Source of the DNA: Solanum dulcamara
Lineage: Eukaryota > Streptophyta > Magnoliopsida > Solanales > Solanaceae
Assembly (NCBI RefSeq): GCF_947179165.1
Contig: NC_077242.1
Span: 22,973,097 to 23,037,096, forward strand
Reading direction: 5' to 3'
DNA length: 64,000 nucleotides
In this document: piece after piece, positions 60,542 through 64,000 of the stretch
Layout of the letters: each line of letters opens with the position of its first letter
How positions within the stretch are numbered: position 1 is the stretch's first letter
Notes under the pieces: model-generated
The model's input: only the letters and a program-made list of their open reading frames with translations
What the model was told of the DNA's origin: nothing
Databases searched by the model: none
Position numbers and translations under genes: made by a program

Positions 60542-61410
60542 GTACGAAAAATAGTATGGATACATATTTATTCATAGTGATACAGTGATTATACATAATT
60601 AAATAAAGCAGATATGTTATTTATACAATAAATATACCAATTTTTAATTACTTTATCAATATTAAAATAAAAAAATATGAAATATTAAAAAGTCATTTTA
60701 TTCAAAACTCCCAATTGTGACATCCATTCTCTTCAACTTCACACCTTGGAACTCATCCCTCTTATAGAAGTAAACATGTTTTTACATCTTCTTAACTCAA
60801 AATGGTCGGGGAGAGGAAACAATTTTTTAGGGTATTCTTGACAACTGATCTAGTGAAAATCGGATGAGGCTTGTAGGTCAAAGGATCTAAGCACAGATAT
60901 ATGTGTGCGCGCGCACGCGCAATATATACTGGTGTATATATACTTCCATGCATTATTTTATATTGATTTTTTAAAGAAAAAGAAAAAAAAGTTCAATGAT
61001 AGCATGGGGAAGAAGCTATAAAAACACAAGAATAAAAACATAGATGAAAAAGGGTCAAAATACCCCTCAACTATTGAAAATGGATCAAATATACCCTCTA
61101 TTTGATTTTAGGATCAAAAATACCCTTACCATTAATGTATTGGTTCCCTTTTACCCTTCGAAACTAACAGATGCCATGTCGCCTTAAAAATCACATAAAA
61201 TAAATTTATTTTGCTGACTTGGAAATTCCAAATGGCAAAAAGTCTAACACAATTTTATTTTTCTTTGACCCATCTTGCACCTCTTTTTTATTTTCTGAGG
61301 CACCCACCATAGACGATTTTGTGGATGACTTTAGCTTTAGGAAGTGTGTTGATCAGATACAACCCCTTCTAGCAAACATGCAAACAAAACATCATGCTAA
61401 TGGTGGGAGA
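60542..61410. other. AT-rich spacer with repeat-like segment
   Basis: No gene. It contains an alternating purine-pyrimidine stretch (GTGTGCGCGCGCACGCGC, about 60903-60920). It also holds a segment at 61045-61200 with GTCAAAATACCCCTCAACTA and AAATATACCCTCTATTTGAT, wording I associate with dispersed solanaceous repeats but cannot assign to a family. Confidence 0.5.
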
Positions 61411-61761
61411 TTGTACTCACCCCTACTTCTGTGTCCCTTTTGATACAGATCCTAGCCAGGGTGTCTAGGGCGGTAGTTGATTTTTTGAAGATACATCATC
61501 ATCGAATCAGTGATGTGATCTTGGGATCTGGATCGCTGCTAGTCCATCTGTCATTTTACAGTCTTTACCATATTCGGAGACTTATACTGTGTATTCAAAC
61601 TCAGATTAGGTTTTGGAATAATTTTATTATTGTCCTTTTATTGCATTTATTTATGGCCTGACTTTCCTTTGGAAGTATCGAGTGTTTTTACTTTTAGGCT
61701 TACACATCGGGATGGAGTTTGGGATAACTGGCATCCTGACCTCAATTTTTGGATCGTGACA
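61411..61761 (+). repeat. Partial 5' LTR of element E
   Basis: Corresponds to the reverse complement of 27929-28315 of element B (shared TGCATTTATTT(A/G)TGGCCTGAC and the GTGACA end). Sequence left of 61411 no longer matches the LTR. Confidence 0.75.
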
Positions 61762-61966
61762 AATTGGTATCAAAGTCCTAGGCTCATCGGTCTCATAAGT
61801 TAAAGAGCAGGGTGTCAGTAGAGTCTTGCGGATCGATACATAAACATCCGTACTTATCCTTTAGAGGTTACAAAATACTTGTTAGGATAAGTTCTTTTTT
61901 TAATTCCTTTTGTGCGAGTTATTCATATCAAGTGTTGTATATCTTTAATATTTTCCTTCTACGTAG

Positions 61967-63410
61967 ATGGTGAGGACTAGAGCCAGAGTCATCGAGAGTG
62001 AGGTTGTGCTTGCTGCCTGAGCCTCAGTTTATGGGTGAGACAGAGGATGTAGTGGAGTCAGAGGACGTGGCCGAGTGAGGGTAGGGGCACGTTTTCTTGG
62101 CCAAGCTAGAGAGCTATCGCTCGAGTCGGTGTATGAGCACAAGGATGATTATGAGAAACATATTGAGGAGAAGAGGCCAGCCCAGCCTTCTGCGATCCCC
62201 AAGAGTTCTCTGATACTTCAGGAGTTATTGGTTAGACTATTGGCTAGGTTAGATGGTGCTTCAATTCCTGGTGTTCTCTAAGGTAGTTCAGGCTCTTCTA
62301 TCACAGTTGGTACGAAACCACCAGTTTAGGGGCCTAATGTTCAATTTTAGACTCCGGGTTCTTCTTCTGTGCCTCTGATTATACTCTAAGATTTGCAGCT
62401 CCGCCAATTTCTGCTAGTGCTATCATGTTAGTATCTAAGCAGAAGAGCTTTGAAATATTTATTTGGTTGGCACCTCCCAGATTTGATGGTATGGCCATAG
62501 AAAAAGCCTATGAATTTCTGATTGAGTGTAGGATAGGTTGTTTAACTTAGGTTTTCTTGAGACACATGGAGTAGCTTACACTTCATATCAATTTATAGGG
62601 GTGGCCAAGGAGCAGTGGAGATTAGTTATTGCTCGTCGGTCTAGTGATTCCCCTATGATTAGTTGGGAGTAGTTTTCAGAGGTATTTCTTAAGAGTTTTG
62701 TGCCTTATAGCCTTCATGATCAGTGCAGGGATGAGTTTGATAGATTGGACCAGGGCTCCCTATCCATATCTGAGTACGAGGCTTACTTCCATGAGTTGTG
62801 TCTCTATGCTATATCGAGTATTTCCATTGAGTTTGAATAGATTTGCAAGCTGGTGAAGGGATTCGTTGGTTATTTTCAAGAGGTTAAAACCTCTCTTATG
62901 CTATTTGGTGGTACATTTCAAAGTGTTATTGACCACGCCATAATGATAGAGGGCATTCGATATGCTAGATGGGTCGGGGCCAAGAGGATCTATCGGTAGG
63001 GTTAGTTTGGTGGTCATTCTTCTAGGGGTAAGGAGAATTCGGGTTGTGGTACCCATGGTTATCAAGGAAGACCATTCCAGGAAGCTATTTAGGGATCAAA
63101 TATTACAGGTGGATCTAGATCGGTTTAGACTGGTTATAGTGGTTCTTCGGGCTCTGGAGGACGTATTGACACTTTTGGTTATCCTCTACGGGGTTCAAGA
63201 CCTCAAGGTTGATTTATGTGTGATGAGTTTGGGCATAAGTCCCAAGATTTCCCCAGGCATTCTCCTTCTAGTGAATGGCTTGGGACACCGGCTATTCGTT
63301 CTACTCCCACTCTAGACATTCGAGGTACTACACAGGCGCTCGAGGTGGCACCAAGAGTGACAAAAGTAGATCTAGAGGTGGCACTCGTATGGTGCGCAGG
63401 TTAGAGGTGA
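61967..63410 (+). pseudogene. gag remnant of element E
   Basis: It starts MVRTRARVIESEV and is broken by stops within 20 codons. Recognisable blocks are LLVRLLARLDGASIPGVL (62220-62278), PPRFDGMAIEKAYEFL (about 62485-62530), and the capsid core with SEYEAYFHELC and a HAIMIEGIRYARW-like end (about 62600-62970). A degraded knuckle follows (CDEFGHKSQDFPRH, about 63216-63260) with cysteines missing. It is non-functional. Confidence 0.75.
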
Positions 63411-63469
63411 CCATTAGCTATGCTATGCTATACCAGGTAGATCTGAGGTGGAGGCCACTAATGCAATTA

Positions 63470-64000
63470 TTACAGGTATTGTTCTGGTTTTCCAGTATCC
63501 TTCTTCAGTATTATTCAATCCAGGCTCTACCTATTCGTATATGTCAACCAATTTTCATATGGGTAGTGATATGTGTGTGAGCCTCTTACTGTTCCTATTA
63601 CTATTTCTACCCAGTAGGTGAGTCATTACTAGTGGATTAGGTATATCGGGAATGTTTGGTGATACTTTCAGTTAGAGAGACCCGTGCAGAGTTGATTTTA
63701 TTAGATATGCTTTATTTTTATGTGATATTGGGTATGGACTGGTTATCTCTTTATCATGCTCTATTAGATTATTATGCAAACACCGTGACCTTAGCTTATC
63801 CTATTTTTCCTAGCTTAGTGTGGGAGGATAGTCCGCGTTCGTATCCTAAAGGGGTGATATCTTATATTTATGCTTGTCGTTTGATGGATAAGTATTGTTT
63901 TTCTTATTTGGCTTATGTATATGATCTCACTAAGGATTCATATCCTTTATAGACTACAAGGGTGGTGAGAGAGTTTATGGATGTGTTTCCTAAAGACTTG
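63470..64000 (+). pseudogene. Protease region and start of pol, element E
   Basis: The aspartic protease motif near 63500-63530 reads LFNPGSTYSYVST, so the catalytic Asp of D-x-G is replaced by Asn. The second half is open at 63656-63952 (LLDMLYFYVILGMDWLSLYH, then YPKGVISYIYACRLMDK), followed by a stop and VREFMDVFPKDL, which leads towards RT beyond the window. Confidence 0.8.

Larger units (their letters stand above)
61411..64000 (+). mobile_element. Ty3/gypsy element E, 5' portion (same family as A and B; runs off right edge)
   Basis: The last 350 bp of an LTR (61411-61761), a PBS (61764-61776, TTGGTATCAAAGT), gag from 61967 and the protease region to the window end. LTR, PBS spacing and gag start match A and B, but on the plus strand. 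The outer part of the LTR is missing. Numerous stops are present. Confidence 0.85.

Noticed and set aside
1365..61776. tRNA-like sequences near 1365, 27914, 50405, 56427 and 61764.
   Set aside because: Only the 3' tRNA-complementary part is present. They are primer-binding sites beside LTRs, not tRNA genes.

Overview
The window is plant nuclear DNA. The evidence is AT-rich intergenic sequence, spliced genes, chromovirus-type Ty3/gypsy retrotransposons with LTRs of 2-3.4 kb, an L1-type LINE with a plant-style RNase H tail, a MuDR-type DNA transposon, and one intact plant subtilase gene. Repeat style (gag starts MVRTRAR or MPPRRDARPA, initiator-Met PBS of the TTGGTATCAGAGC type, SINE and MITE flavours) suggests Solanaceae. 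I cannot name the species.

Only one gene looks fully functional: a 764-residue subtilisin-like serine protease (39751-42483, +, one intron). Almost everything else is mobile DNA, much of it nested.

Layout. 1-3891: the 5' part of a minus-strand gypsy element (A). 4838-30050: a minus-strand gypsy element (B) of the same family, split twice. A 5'-truncated LINE (C, 6416-12591) sits in its 3' LTR, and a complete plus-strand gypsy element (D, 15450-24563, target duplication ATATA) sits in its RNase H region. B is flanked by MITE-like fragments in inverted orientation. 30051-33739: AT-rich spacer with microsatellites and a very short SINE-like insert with a 15-bp target duplication. 33749-39088: a complete MULE with about 130-bp terminal inverted repeats and a perfect 9-bp target duplication. 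It carries a decayed MuDR transposase (minus) and, converging on it from the other end, a small GRF zinc-finger/membrane-protein gene (plus). 39751-42483: the subtilase, whose ATG lies 662 bp beyond the MULE. 43771-44516: a hAT-like MITE. 44714-60536: a non-autonomous LTR element (F, target duplication TTTAC) with a plant-transposon-protein ORF that appears antisense to the LTRs. Its right LTR is interrupted by a second element (G, 51613-59491), whose 3-kb LTRs each hold a five-unit array of about 262 bp. 61411-64000: the 5' part of another element of the A/B family, on the plus strand (E).

The retroelements show no sign of current activity: every gag-pol carries stops or frameshifts, and two have damaged protease active sites. 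The most biologically interesting unit is the MULE. Its two genes run inward from the two TIRs, as mudrA and mudrB do in maize MuDR, but the second position holds a GRF-type zinc finger plus membrane anchor. All alignments were done by eye.
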